Below, one piece after another: positions 47,341-60,021 of a stretch of 64,000 nt of DNA; the first letter of the stretch is position 1, and each line of letters starts with the position of its first letter. Below the pieces are notes generated by a model. The model was not told the origin of the DNA. It made no database searches and saw only the letters and a list, made by a program, of their open reading frames with translations. The stretch lies in contig OZ022242.1 in the NCBI GenBank assembly GCA_963978895.1, forward strand, positions 29,581,306-29,645,305. The letters are read 5' to 3'. Made by a program: the position numbers and the translations under genes. The DNA is from Erpobdella octoculata. Lineage: Eukaryota; Annelida; Clitellata; Hirudinida; Erpobdellidae.

Positions 47341-47646
47341 AAAATTCTAAAAAGAACAGAGAAATTTAAATTTCTAGGTGTAATCTTTGATGAGAAATTA
47401 TTCTGGCTAGCTCATATAGAAAACGTAACAACACCGTCCAAACAGCGCATGAACATACAACGAGCTGTGACAGGCCTTAGCTGGGGACTTCGAAAACAAG
47501 GCCTGCTTCTACTCTACAGAGCCATGATACGGTCAGTATTGGATTACGGCTGTGAAGCCTACAAGCTGACCTCCAACACAATTAAAAAACCATTAGACAC
47601 AATTCAACAGAAAGTCCTACTCACAATCACAGGTACCATAAACTGA
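47341..47646 (+). pseudogene. LINE reverse transcriptase fragment fused in frame to MULE relic
   Basis: EKFKFLGVIFDEKLFWLAHI, LLLLYRAMIRSVLDYGCEAY and LDTIQQKVLL fit the C-terminal part of jockey/CR1-like reverse transcriptases ('FLGV.FD..L.W..HI', 'LY....RS.LDYG', 'L..IQ'). The catalytic motifs are missing. A possible continuation in another frame runs to about 47920 (ERWHSFLNENLRVGAIFYKI). Confidence 0.8.
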
Positions 47647-47923
47647 AAACCAACATCGACGTAGAAAGATGGCACAGCTTTCTCAACGAGAATCTGAGGG
47701 TCGGTGCGATCTTTTACAAAATTGTTGGTATCCTCTTCGGTAAAGCCCAATCTATTCTAGTAGAGGAAGATTGCCTTGCTACCGGACAACTGTTCAGACA
47801 GCCAAAAAAGCTTGGCTTGGAAAAGGATGAAAAAAGTGTGGGAGCTCTGGATAGTTTGAGAACAGAAAAAGATCTATATCCAGACTCTCTACACTGTTAC
47901 CATCACGATTTTGAGGGTAACCA

Positions 47924-48090
47924 ACATAGCAATATTAGTTTAATACATTACTTCGTGTGAAACGTCCTGGTACATATTAAACATAGCAATAAATGTTCAA
48001 TACATTACTTCGTGTGAAACGTCCTGGTACATATTAAACATAGCAATAAATGTTCAATACATTACTTCGTGTGAAACGTCCTGGTACCGT
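47924..48090. repeat. 57-bp tandem repeat, three units
   Basis: Units start at 47924, 47981 and 48038 (ACATAGCAATAAATGTTCAA and onward to GTCCTGGTAC). Units 2 and 3 are identical; unit 1 differs at a few bases. Confidence 0.95.
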
Positions 48091-48109
48091 TTTTTAAATA
48101 TAATTCATA

Positions 48110-48805
48110 CTACAGATCTGCTTCAGCTTCCCAACGTCGATTTAAATTACATGAAGCTTTATCAATGTTAGAATCTGACAATGATTTAGTTCAACAAACA
48201 GTTCAAACTAATATTTAGATTGCACCTCCTGTCTATATTTACTGTAGTGATGGAGATAGCGGTAATGAAGATAACCTGTCACAAAAACCACTCGAAGCTG
48301 AATCAGTAGCAACCGTTAAAACCTTTGAGTCCCTTATCATTATCGGAAACGACGAGAACTCAGGATCTGAAACAGATATGCCTTCTCCAGCTAAAAAATA
48401 AAAGAAGCAAAAACCTCGTCCTACTCCCATTGCGCAAAAGTGGATAAAAAAAAGACTTGCCACGATTAGATCGTCACGAAACTAAACATTTGGTCAACGT
48501 TACGACAAACTTGACTTGACTCCCGTTGCATTGTTTGAGTTGTGATTGGACAAAAAAATCATGTCATTGATTGAAACGTTAACAAAATTACATGTCGTTC
48601 AAAATGGTTACCATTCTTTGGAACTGATTGACGGCGATATAAAGCTTTTTTTTACAATTTTGTTCATTAGTGGTTATGCATCACTCCCAAAACGACGACG
48701 TTACTGGTAACCAGCACATGACGTACATAATGTTGTCATTAGCAAAGCAATGACTCGTAATCGATTTGTAAAAATAATGACAATTTTCTAAAACAAACGG
48801 ACATA
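48110..48805 (+). pseudogene. piggyBac transposase N-terminal relic
   Basis: SASQRRFKLHEALSMLESD fits the acidic N-terminus. Then LTPVALFEL, DKKIMSLI, LFFTILFISGYASLPKRRRY and DVHNVVISKAMTRNRFVKIM match the start of the piggyBac catalytic domain ('F..IL..SGY..LP.RR.YW' and 'AMSRNRF..I'). Several stops (about 48217, 48400, 48484, 48541, 48709) break it. The catalytic Asp residues further on are lost. Confidence 0.8.
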
Positions 48806-49084
48806 AATCAGACCTCTATTTTCAATGTTAAATGAGAGGTTTTTAACATTTTGTTCACAACATGCATCCTTGTCAATAGAAAAGTATACGGTTCCTATTA
48901 TGTCAGACATGAAATCAAATAATTTATAAAAAATAAAACTGTGAGATTCAAATATGGGTTTTGGTATGGAGTTTGATGAGTTTTTCAACTTTACTGAGCC
49001 AGTTGTATCAGTTTGTAAATTGGTGAAAAAAACGATAGTTTCCACATGTATTCCAAAACCAAAAAACTATTTGTGAAATATAAT

Positions 49085-49480
49085 TTTGTCCTACCATCAA
49101 ATGCACCTGTTGAAAATCTTTTTAGCACGGTTGGTCAAATTTTCACTCTACGACAAAATAGCCTTAGTGATGACAAATTTGAAGAACAGCTTCTTTTAAG
49201 AGCCAATAAGGCAATTTAAGTTTTACTTTTTAGTGATTTGTTTTAATTAATTGCAGTAATGTGTTAAACACCTTTGTGTGTCATTCTTTAAAAGTTAAAG
49301 TAATTTGGAGTGACACTTATTACACGAAGGAACGGACCAGCGACCACTATTACAATGTCTCACAATAAAAGAAACTGCAAAGTAACTAGTTACATTTTTA
49401 ATAATTTGGAACTGTAACTAATTACATTTTCAGCAAGTTACTAGTAACTGTAATTAGTTAGTGAAACGACAACACTAAAT
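49085..49480 (+). pseudogene. Second, diverged hAT element: 3' end
   Basis: NAPVENLFSTVGQIFTLRQN then FEEQLLLRANKAI-stop parallels the C-terminus of the intact hAT transposase at 46200. It is followed by AGTAACTAGTTAC-type subterminal repeats (49380-49465) and an end-like ACAACACTAAA. The 5' part is missing. Confidence 0.75.
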
Positions 49481-50099
49481 AGATTTCAGATAATTATAGT
49501 CAAAAAAACAAGCGGATTTCTATCTAAAAATTAAAAATTCAATTTTGGATGTTTTGATGTAATATATCGTAAATATTATCGTAAATATATTATTTTTTAA
49601 TAGAAATATTAAATTAAAAATTGCATATTACTGTATTGTTTAATTTTCTAACGTTTACTTGTAATGCCTATAAAATGTGCATTTTAGGTTATTATGAATG
49701 GAAATCAGCCATTTAATAAAACAATTAGACTCAATGAGTGCGTCAATTCTCTTACAATTATGGCAACTGCAAAGACATTCAATAAGACATGGACTGCATT
49801 ACTTATGCTCGGTAATAATAATGTTTAGAATGCTTAGTGAATTTGCACACACAAAAAATTAATTAATTCAGATATATAAATAAAAGCAACAAGCTTAAAA
49901 TTTAGTCAATAACCAAACTACAAAAAGATTTAAAGTTTAAAATAAAATTTTTAATTTACTTTTTCAACATACATTCTTGAGTATCCAGAGAATAATTCAT
50001 TTATGAATGCAATGAATAAAAAATGTTCTTTGACAGAGGTATACTAATATTGACGGAAACAGATGAAGTGAAACAAAAATATTAATTTAAATGTAGATA

Positions 50100-50100
<1 letters not shown>
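49481..50100. other. AT-rich stretch, nothing recognised
   Basis: No coding or repeat signature apart from AT richness. Confidence 0.5.
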
Positions 50101-50615
<515 letters not shown>

Positions 50616-52177
50616 TGACTGTATAAGGAAGGGAACTTTGTTAAACCATATGCTTTTAAAACAATCAATTAAACAGCAAAGGACTATTAAAAGACTGTTT
50701 TTGCCACCATCTTCCAATCTTTTCCAAATTATAAAATCATGATTTTAAATACTATGATCTATCAAAACTGTGAACTGAAACAAGTGTTGATCAATAAAAT
50801 TTACGCAAACTTTTATCAACATCAAGTATGCTGTGCATAAATTTCTTCATTGTTAAGAGATTGCTTATTTCAACGGCTCGTCAAACTTAATTACTTCATG
50901 TACTTACATTTTTTTCACTTTCAACTACATCTACCTTAGTCACCCTTCATATTTTACTTTCTTCCACAAAATTAATGGCTAACAGAATCTGAAAATCATT
51001 TATTTTGTTAAACATTTTTTAAGACATTGATGCTCAATAGATTATTTTAGCTGAAATTTGCCAATAACTTAAATATGCGTTTGTCATGAATGATTGTCAC
51101 ATAAGTGCCATATAGACGACATTTAGATTGAAAAAATTATATCCCTTTAGACATTTAAAGTTCATCAAGGGATGAATAAAATTGAAAACAAATAAAAAAA
51201 TTATTTTAAAAATATTTAATTCATGATTTCAACAAGATGATGAAAATGTTTAAATAAAAATTTTACGAAACCATTAAATTTTTACGAGGATTTTTTATGA
51301 TGTTTTATTAAACACGCACTTAAATTTATTTAATTTTAGTTTTCAATAGATCGCAGACCACCAGGAATGATGCTTTTGAATATCGTTTCCGTTTGCTTCT
51401 TCAATTGAGCATGAAAAAAGTTATTTGATTGCTCCCTGGTGTTACAAATATACGTTTATTACACACCGACGATATACGAACGTTTTGTGATGTCATTCAG
51501 AGATATCAACAAGCATGTAAACTGTGAACACTGTTTTAATTACACAAATATTATGTTTAAAAAATTACAAAAGTAATCGAAGGGACATAAGCGCCTTTTT
51601 GAGTAACGCATTAAAATGCTCCGCTTAGGCAGCCAGACGGCCTTATTTTTTGGTCCAAATATGCGCTAAAATAATTGGTTATCAATTAGTAAAATGCATC
51701 AATAAATTTAAACTCAAAAATGAAATAAAACAAAAATTGTAGAAATAAATTATGTTTAAAAAAAAAATTAAATATAAAAATAATTTTTTAGCCATAATCA
51801 CTCTAACTCCAGATGCCGCCTGACTGAAGATGTATCAAATATCTTCATTAAATAAAATTTTCTTAGAACTTTTAGGTTTGTAAAAATATTCAAGAAATAT
51901 CAATTGGATGAATAAATATATTAAAAAATGTTTTAGAGAAAATGCTGATTGATGTAATAAAACATGTTTTTTTTCAAATTTATAGTTTTCTTTATTTTGA
52001 ATAATAATTTCGTGTTCATAATTCTGTTTGGATTAAAAACAGCTAAAATCATGTTACACATTTAATGATCAGAAATTTTATTTGTAATACAAATATGGTG
52101 TTGCTTGCTAAGAGAGGCCATCACGTTGACATAAAATACAGGCTGCACACCTGCACTCTCAAATTCAGTTGGAAACT
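50616..52177. other. AT-rich stretch, nothing recognised
   Basis: No gene-like frame or named repeat seen. Confidence 0.5.
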
Positions 52178-52185
52178 GTCTAATC

Positions 52186-52932
52186 CAGGGGTGGGCAAAC
52201 TTTTTTGGACCTGGGGCCACTTCGAGTTACAAAAGATTTTGGAGGGCCGGATTTCAAAAATTCAAACTTTATATAAGTGTGATCCTTAAAAAACTCGCCT
52301 TCTGAAAATGCTTTGGAGTGCTTAACAATCTTATGGGAAATCACAAAACTGGCCATTGTAGCAGCTTCTTGTGCAGCTGACTGCTTCACAAAAAATGTTT
52401 GTTCTCGTTTTAATTTCTGAACTAAGTTTTCGACTTTTGCATTTAATTTGCTTTCGTTCAAGTTACGTCCAAAATCGCTGTGTTGACTTTGAAAGTGCCG
52501 TTTCAGATTAAACTCCTTAAAAACGGCCACCGCGTCTCGGCTTATTAAACACACTGCTCTGCCATTAAAATTTGTGAATAAATATTTCCTCGTCCAATTG
52601 TCATTAAACACTAAACATTCGGGATCAACTTATTTCTTTTTTGTGGAACTCATTTTGAAGGCAAGTGATAATATCAGAAAATTATTAACATAAAAATTTG
52701 CTAAATAAACATGGGCGCGGAAGTAAGCAGCAAAGATCGTAAACTAAAATACATAGATAAAAGTACATAAGTTATTATTTATATAACAAAGATCTTATAT
52801 AAGTATAAGTAAAAGCACAAGTAATAAATTCTTAATCTGAATTATTTTTTATTTTTAGGATTTCTTTGGGGGGCGAATAAAACGCATGTGCGGGCCGGAT
52901 CCGGCCCGCGGGCTGTAGTTTGCCCACCTCTA
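52186..52932 (-). mobile_element. Short nonautonomous hAT element with 8-bp target duplication
   Basis: The left end is CAGGGGTGGGCAAACTTTTT; the right end is GTTTGCCCACCTCTA. These are inverted repeats of the type common in Charlie/Buster-like hAT elements, including GGGCCGG next to the ends. The exact 8-bp repeat GTCTAATC flanks it (52178-52185 and 52933-52940). It is 747 bp long and keeps only the beginning of a transposase. Confidence 0.92.
52262..52651 (-). pseudogene. hAT transposase N-terminal remnant (GTF2IRD2/ZBED-like)
   Basis: From a minus-strand ATG at 52651 the frame hits a stop after six codons, then stays open. It shows WTRKYLFTNFNGRAVCLISR and VFKEFNLKRHFQSQHSDF, a BED-like finger with a changed second cysteine position. 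ASFVISHKIVKHSKAFSEGE follows, typical for this hAT group just before the catalytic domain. The rest of the transposase is deleted. Confidence 0.8.
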
Positions 52933-52940
52933 GTCTAATC

Positions 52941-54690
52941 GATCATTTTCGCTGTTAGTTAAACCAATTAAACAAATTAAGTTGTTGGGTATCAGTTTTG
53001 AAATACTAAGACAATAAAACAAATTAATTTAACTGCTTACCTCTATGAGATTTGTTACGACACATAACCATTCAAAAGTTTAAAAAAAACAAGATATTCT
53101 GGAACTGATTTGTCCATGCATCTAATTTTGTCTATACAACCAGAACAGACCAATAATCGTGTTTAACTTCGGTCCACCTGACCCGATCTAACGTATTGAG
53201 TAATCAATTAATTTATATTTTGTATAATAGTTTTTTTTAATAAAAATTTAACATTGAAGAAATTGTGTTTTTAGTCTCCAGGTTTTCTACAGTTCGGTTT
53301 GTGGAATTTTGACATGTGAGTCGATCGGGTCAAGCTAAAAACATGAAAGTTTCAATGGATAATATAATAAATGCACAAGTTATATACACACAAACACACA
53401 CACATATTGGATGACTTACTATCTTGATCATACTTTTTAAAAATTTAGTCTTTTTACAGTGCTTATATTAGCCCACAATTTGTGTATACACGTGTATCGT
53501 TAAAAGTTAACGTACATTAATTGTTGAGAGCTACTTACACGAGCAATCGCACCAGCGGTTATTTTACAACGTTTGCAAGTCTCAGATAAAACTAGCGTTT
53601 ACGGTGTTAATGGTGCCAATGGCAGCCCCGCCTACTACTCGCTAGCTCCACAAGCGCATAAAGGATTTCAATCCCTAACCAAAGCTGGTACTCATTTATC
53701 GACTACTAAATGATAAAACACTGAGTTCACGTGAGCTCATGTTTTATTTGAAAATTGTGGTAAGGCCAAAATCGAGGCATATTAATTCAAATTTGAGCCG
53801 CTTCCCGTTATTTAAATTTTCTCATATTTTGCACACATGTTCAGTTTTTATGACATGATCAAGGATGAAAATTTTGATATTCCGCTTATATTTAGCTTAT
53901 TTAGGTTTTTTGATTTTTATAGAAAAATGTGTCTAGAATAAGGCGATTAAAAATTCTATAAAAGCGTTTTGGATAACTTTCCAAAGTAACTGTTTAAAGT
54001 TAGAAATTTTTAAATAAAGCACTGTTTTAAATAAATGTTTTTGAATTCATCATTTGTTACCTATGGAAACAGTAGTGGAAAAAAACCATAAACGAAATGG
54101 TGGAAAGCTTAAACACTTGGATCTCGTGTGTAATGAAACAAAGTATGGAAAATAATTTATTTAAAGTGGTCCCACGGTTGAATAACGGAAACAATGAAAA
54201 GATTAACAAATAAATTAGGAGCAAGAAAAACTAAAATGAGTTCTATTTTGATTGAAAGTGAGGAAAAAACGCAGCTCGATCTATTTGCCAGCTTGCGCGA
54301 TAGAAATTCATCAACGTCTGAAAAACCAGCAAAGATACCAATTAATTTTCTTGTGATAAAAAACGTTTAGCTTAAAATTGACTTTGTTGAATAATAGAAA
54401 ATTCAAAATAAGTATACAACTCAAAAGTATGGGTAAGGCTGGGTCACAACGGGTAAATCGTGACGGGCTGGTATAAACACATTTTTCATTATAAACATTT
54501 AATTTGAAAATTAATTATTGCTTTTTTAAATAAATTAAAATTTGACAGTTTGTTTCTTGGCCTATATTTATTGTAATTTACAATTAAACCAAATTTTGCC
54601 TAATCAACCTGAAAATATATTAAAATGAATCGTCGGCAGCGATTAATAAATCCATCAAATTTAGACACGATTGTATAACGGGAAGCTGGT
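52941..54690. other. AT-rich stretch, no gene recognised
   Basis: 53703-53735 contains an imperfect palindrome around CACGTG (TGAGTTCACGTGAGCTCA). No coding pattern seen. Confidence 0.45.
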
Positions 54691-54732
54691 TTTTTAAGTG
54701 GTAAAGGGTCTCAACGTATGGCTCAAGCAAGC

Positions 54733-56190
54733 GATTCTAGGACTGTTCATCAAAGGACGATTCATCAAAGGACTGTTCATCAAGGACTATTCATCAAGGG
54801 GCTATTCATTAAAGGACTATTCACCAAAGGACTATTCATCAGGAGGACGGTTCATCATAAGGACTGTTCATCTAATATCTATTCATCCAGCGGACTATTC
54901 ATCAAAAAATTTAATAAAATTGTTTAAAATGTTTTTTTCAACCAAAATATGTTGCCAAAATGTAGGGTAATCTATATCAAGTTTAAAGTGCTACTCTGCT
55001 TCCATCCAAATACTTTATTCTTTATAATAGAACTAGCGAGGTACCTTGCGTTGCCCGGGTTTTTAGAGGTTTTTCGGTCGTTTTTCTCTCTCGCTCCCGT
55101 TTCCTTCCCCGCTTGCTCTCACGCTCCCGGTCGCTCTCTCTTCCCGCTTGTCTCCCGCTTCCGCTCCCGGTCACAGCACCAGAAAAACTAAATTCGACTG
55201 TTTTCGTAAACCATATATATACACATTTACCAAAGGCCACAAACACGTCAAAGCATCACCCATGCCCGCTATATCAAATCTGGCATCGGTCGTTTAACAC
55301 CAAGAGGCCACGCTTCAAAGACACTTTTGCCTCGAGCAATCAGCAAGTTTGTAGAAAACATGGTTATAATATACAACAATTTATTCGTCACATACAGTAA
55401 ATAAAACAACTGAACAAAAATAACGTCAAGATCTTAAGATCAAGCGAACAAAAGACAATTGAATAAAATGGAAAAAAAAACTGCTTTCAACTGTTCGTAC
55501 AAACTGTAGGTATATACACACTCAAACAGCCAGATACCATACACCTCAAAACATCACTAACACCCGGTATACCACTTCTGCCACACTTCAAAGAGACGAA
55601 CACGCTCGCTTTAGCGAGGTCAGAAAAGGTCATTTCAAAGAGACGCTTACGCTCGTCCGGATCGTCGATAAATCAACCAGACTCAGATTTCATGCAAACT
55701 TCAAATAAAACTAAATACATTTGGAAATCATTTAATTGATATGAAAAAACTTATTTTGTTTTTTTAATAAAAGTTGCCGTAGCGAATAGCGCAGAGAACA
55801 GCTAAAAAATGTTGCGCGCTGTCATCAACGATCTTGTCAGCCAATAGTACCGCTCTTAACAACCCTGGTTGCCATCACTATTTTTTTTAAATTACTGATA
55901 TGTTTGAAATTTATTTTATCAAAGATGAAGAACTATCTTTTAAAAATACATCAAATTACTTTACGCTGAAAATATCTTGGGTATATATTGATAAAGGTTG
56001 CTGAGTGGCTTCAAAATTTGATGAATAGTCCTCTTGATGAATAGTCTTTAGATGAACAGTCCTTATGATGAACGGTCCTCTTGATGAATAGTCCTTTGAT
56101 GAATAGTCTCTTGATGAATAGTTCCTTGATGAATAGTCCTTGATGAACAGTCCCTTGATGAATCGTCCTTTGATGAAAAGTCCGCATACC
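54733..56190. mobile_element. Foldback-like element with long arrayed inverted arms
   Basis: The left arm (about 54733-54912) is an array of 15-18-bp units (GGACTATTCATCAAA). The right arm (about 56018-56190) is its reverse complement. The same variant units occur in the same order in both arms, so they are copies of one arm, not separate arrays. The 1.1 kb between holds a copy of the dispersed family (55032) and unknown DNA, with no transposase. Outside, the sequence CTCAACGTATGGCTCAAGCAA at left and AAGCAAGCACGGTGAAGTTA at right are adjacent in an empty copy at 58290-58330, which supports insertion there. Confidence 0.7.
55032..55190 (+). repeat. Dispersed repeat with pyrimidine-rich minisatellite (copy 6)
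   Basis: Head ACTAGCGAGGTACCTTGCG then TTGCCCGGG, TCGTTTTTCTCTCTCGC and a short array, inside the foldback-like unit. Confidence 0.65.
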
Positions 56191-56224
56191 AAGCAAGCAA
56201 GCAAGCACGGTGAAGTTAATATGG

Positions 56225-56560
56225 ACTAGCGGAGTTGCCCGGCGTTGCTGGCGTCCTTGAATGTTATTTGCTTTCTCGCTTTATTTCTCTCCCGTTCCGT
56301 TCATCCCGCTTGTCTTTCCGCTTCCTCTTCGTTTCCCGCTCACGCTTGCTCTTCCTTTCCCGGTTGCGTTCCCGCTCGCTTTTCCTTTCCCGCTACTACT
56401 CGTACCCTCACTCCCACTATTTTTCCCATTCCAGCTCGCTCTTCCACTCCCACTCGTTTTTATAATCCCGCTCGGTCTTCCACTCCTGCTCGTTTTCCCA
56501 CTTGCTTTCCCGGTCACTTTTTTTCTTCCTCTCCCTCCTAACTTTTTTTTGGCCGTAAAA
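56225..56560 (+). repeat. Dispersed repeat with pyrimidine-rich minisatellite (copy 7)
   Basis: Head ACTAGCGGAGTTGCCCGGCG and about 290 bp of CCCGCTCGCTTTTCC-like units. It starts directly after the GGTGAAGTTAAT that flanks the foldback-like unit. Confidence 0.65.
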
Positions 56561-56904
56561 TAAGTTTTGTCAAAAATACTTTTAAGCTGACATTTTGTGT
56601 TTTAATGGCAAGGTTTCTCAAGTTTCTGACACAAACATTTAATTACTTTTTCACCGCGATAAGCCCGCAAAAGAAATTGTTTAAAAATTTACAAGCTCAT
56701 GTCACTTGCCAATCAAACACAAAAAATTGTTAGATTTATCATGCAAAATCTTTTAGCCTTTTTTTAAATATACGGTTTTTATGTTTCCTAAATATTTTCA
56801 AATTATCAAACTCTAACTTCAATAATTTTCAAGTTAGCTGTTTGTTTATTAGTATCCAAATAAATGTGTAAAAAGTCTCTATACATGTTTTAATTCATTA
56901 TAAT

Positions 56905-57042
56905 TAACATACATAATTTCCTGTGTCTGTCTGTAGGTTTGTATGTTATAACCTTGCGTAACGCAGTTAGGTGGCGCTGCGATTGCAAAATGGTATATAA
57001 TGCTATTTAATAATCCGTCATTTTTAACGGGCTATCTTTAAT
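56905..57042. repeat. Dispersed-repeat end: ACATACATAATTTCC to terminal hairpin
   Basis: ACATACATAATTTCCTGTGT, a short GTCTGTCTGT run, GCGTAACGCAG, and the hairpin CCGTCATTTTTAACGGGC near 57030. It joins in one place the motifs seen separately at 4010, 12178 and 36446. Confidence 0.6.
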
Positions 57043-57514
57043 TTGAATATAATTTTAGGACAATTAAAAAACCATCTCAAAATATTAGAACAATTTTGCA
57101 TCAACGGTTATTCGCAGGGTTTTCCCGTTTGTCAAAGATAAAAACAAGTTTTAAGGTTTTGATAAAATGTTGAATAATTTGTGTTTGTTTTTTAAAAATA
57201 ATATTTAAAATTTTTACAAGTTGCTTATTAGACTAGTTTCAATTGCAGGAGTTTAATTTGCATTTAAAAAAGGCGTAACAATAAAAAACTTAGACTAATC
57301 AATTATCAATATTATTTTTAAGTTTTTAAATTTTATCTAGTCGTTAGGTTTAACCAGAAATTCAAATTATCGAAGCTGTAAACGCAAAACAGCAGAAATT
57401 GAAATGTGTCATGATATTTTGAGTTGAAGCTTATTATAGTCTAGTTTTGTGCTTATCATTTATTAAAATCAAAGCTATTTTAACTGATTTTATATAGTAA
57501 CATTAGGTGTCAAT

Positions 57515-58330
57515 TTGTAACAAGAAAACCGTAAACAACTTTTTCTCAGCAAGAAAACCGTGAAAACTTCGTTTTTTAAAATCTTTCATAGTTTTGTAAT
57601 TTGGCGAATAAAAATGTTTTGCAAAATATTTTTTGATGATAGTAAGCCTATAAAATATGGAAACATTTACCACAGCATTTTAAATATTTAATATGTAAAG
57701 TATGTAAGGATTGCAAATTTAAAAAATTTTCGAATCAATATTTTATAAACAAATTTTTTATCAAAATATTTTAAATTCGAAAATTAAACAATAGTTTTTA
57801 AATAAACTTAAAATTTAAAGTTAGTTTATCAACATAAAATTTGTCATTTTAAATTTTTTAAAGTTTCAATGGATTTTATTTTATAATTCACTCAAATGTT
57901 GTTCAATCGGTCTTATAATTCAATAAAATGTAAAATCCGGAGCATCAAATAAACCCACAAAACTTCAACTCGATTGTGAGGAGTGATAATATAAGTTATT
58001 TTTGAATTAATATGTAATAACCAAATATTTTAATAACAATATTAAAATTAAAAAAATAAATACTGCTTTTTTAAAAGTTCGAAAAATGGATAGCTTTTCT
58101 ACATAAAATTTTAAATTTTTTAAATTTTGTGAAGGTTTAATTGATTTTATTTTATAATTCACTTATGTAATGTCCAATCAATCTGAATAATTAAAACAAT
58201 GTAAAGTCCAAAGCGGCAAATACAACCAACAAATTTCAACCTGATCGGATAACGGAAAGTTGTTTTTTTTTTGAGTGGTATAGGTTCTCAACGTATGGCT
58301 CAAGCAATTAAGCAAACAGGGTGAAGTTAA
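57515..58330 (+). repeat. AACAAGAAAACCGT-family dispersed repeat (long copy)
   Basis: The start AACAAGAAAACCGTAAAC is followed by a module repeated twice: TTTTATAATTCACTCAAATG, TCCAATC..TCTGAA, AATAAACCCAC (57885-57985 and 58145-58255). It aligns over several hundred bases with 63238-64000. The right end shares ACGTATGGCTCAAGCAA with 54712. Confidence 0.7.
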
Positions 58331-59930
58331 TAAAAAAAATTTGAAACTGCTTTGTTTGACGTTGGATAAACTAAAACACGTATAATTAAAACACATCGTA
58401 TCAAAAAGTCTGATTAAATAAAATAACAAATCCGTTAAAATGAATAACTCGAAACACATTAATGGTCGTCCGTTACATCAAAGAATTAAATTGATAGCTT
58501 CGATAGAAAATCAGTTTCAAGAAAAGTTATTTTTTAAAATGAATCTTTTCATCACTTATTATCTTATTTAATCAGTTTTTTTAAACAAATAGTGTTGGAT
58601 TTCATGTGTTGTTTCAGACAGGTACGTCGTCTTGTCATTTCATCGATGAAGTCACTTCTACTCAAAGGAATATTACGATTTATTCGACTGCCTCCCAATA
58701 TCAACATTTATTTATATTCTATTATTTGTGTTAGATTTGTCTTTGTTTAATAAAGTTTTTTATTTTTATGAAATGGATTTGTTACCTAATATATAACAAG
58801 TTAACCGTTAAAACAAAGTTTCTCACAAATTCTTTATATTTTGCAATTAGGCAATTTTTAATTTCCTGCAAATGTTTTTGATGATTATTACATTTAAAAC
58901 TGATTGTTAACAGTTTTAAAAGTAATTTAAGAAATTTAAGGAATTTCAAAACAACTTTCATTTTAATTAAAAAAATTGTTTTATACATGCTTTTAGAAAC
59001 AAATCCAAAAGATAATAGTTTAACAAAGAAACTTGTTTTTTTGGGTTTGTTGATTTTTTTTGTTGCTTAAAAAAACCTTGTCTTGGTAATAAAAAAATAA
59101 CAAACTTTTTATTCCAATCATGATCAAATCTGTGACATAAATTTGATTTTTAGATTAAGTTAAAAATTTTTAATTTAGTTCTAATTTTTAGTTAAGAAAT
59201 CTTTTTTATCTCTCTTTTAAAATAAAAGTCCAAATCTCAAGAAATTTGCCCAAAATGTTTTTTTAGGTTCTGTTTTTTTGTTGTTGTTTAGCTGTCATAT
59301 TTTTAAGTGCTTGCATAATTTTTGACAATTTCACTTAAGATGAATCAATTATTATGAATATAGACTGCACTAAAGCTGTAAGTGTTGTTCTGTTTGAAGA
59401 AATTACACTCTCGGAAAAACAGACAACCTGAAAAAGATTTGCAAGGAATTTCTGCTTTGAATCAGGGATCGTAAGTTACAGCAACGAGACTACTCCTAAA
59501 CTTTTCATGAGCGCAATTATTATAATAGCTCAGGGACCAGGAGAGGTTTTACCATCCGGTGATAAAAAACGAGAAGCTTGATGACGGTGACGACGAATGA
59601 TACCGTGATGATGATGACGACGACTAATGATATCGTAATGATAACGCAGTAGTAATGTTCATCACGAGAATGATCACCCAAGTTATAGCTTCAATGATAA
59701 ACACAGAATTAACTACAAACTATAGAAAACATCTTTAATAATGCGTAATAATTTCTTAGATGGATCTCTACTTTCGTAGTTTTACGCAAGAAACTCATTT
59801 GAGAGTACACAGACCTAATAACACTCTGCCTTCTTTTTAATGGTAATTGGTTCTTAGAACTAATTTTCATGTTAAAAAATGATACAACATACAAAATTTT
59901 TGTATTACTTCAGTTTGTAATTTTTTTAAC
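58331..59930. other. AT-rich stretch with a partial AACAAG-family copy
   Basis: 58796-58890 (AACAAGTTAACCGTTAAAAC onward) is a further copy of the family. 59585-59645 is an impure GATGACGAC tract. No gene seen. Confidence 0.45.

Positions 59931-59934
<4 letters not shown>

Positions 59935-60019
<85 letters not shown>
59935..60019. repeat. (TA)n microsatellite
   Basis: About 85 bp of TA. Confidence 0.95.

Positions 60020-60021
<2 letters not shown>

Noticed and set aside
47924..48090. CRISPR-like direct repeats
   Set aside because: Contiguous 57-bp units without spacers, in a eukaryotic transposon cluster.
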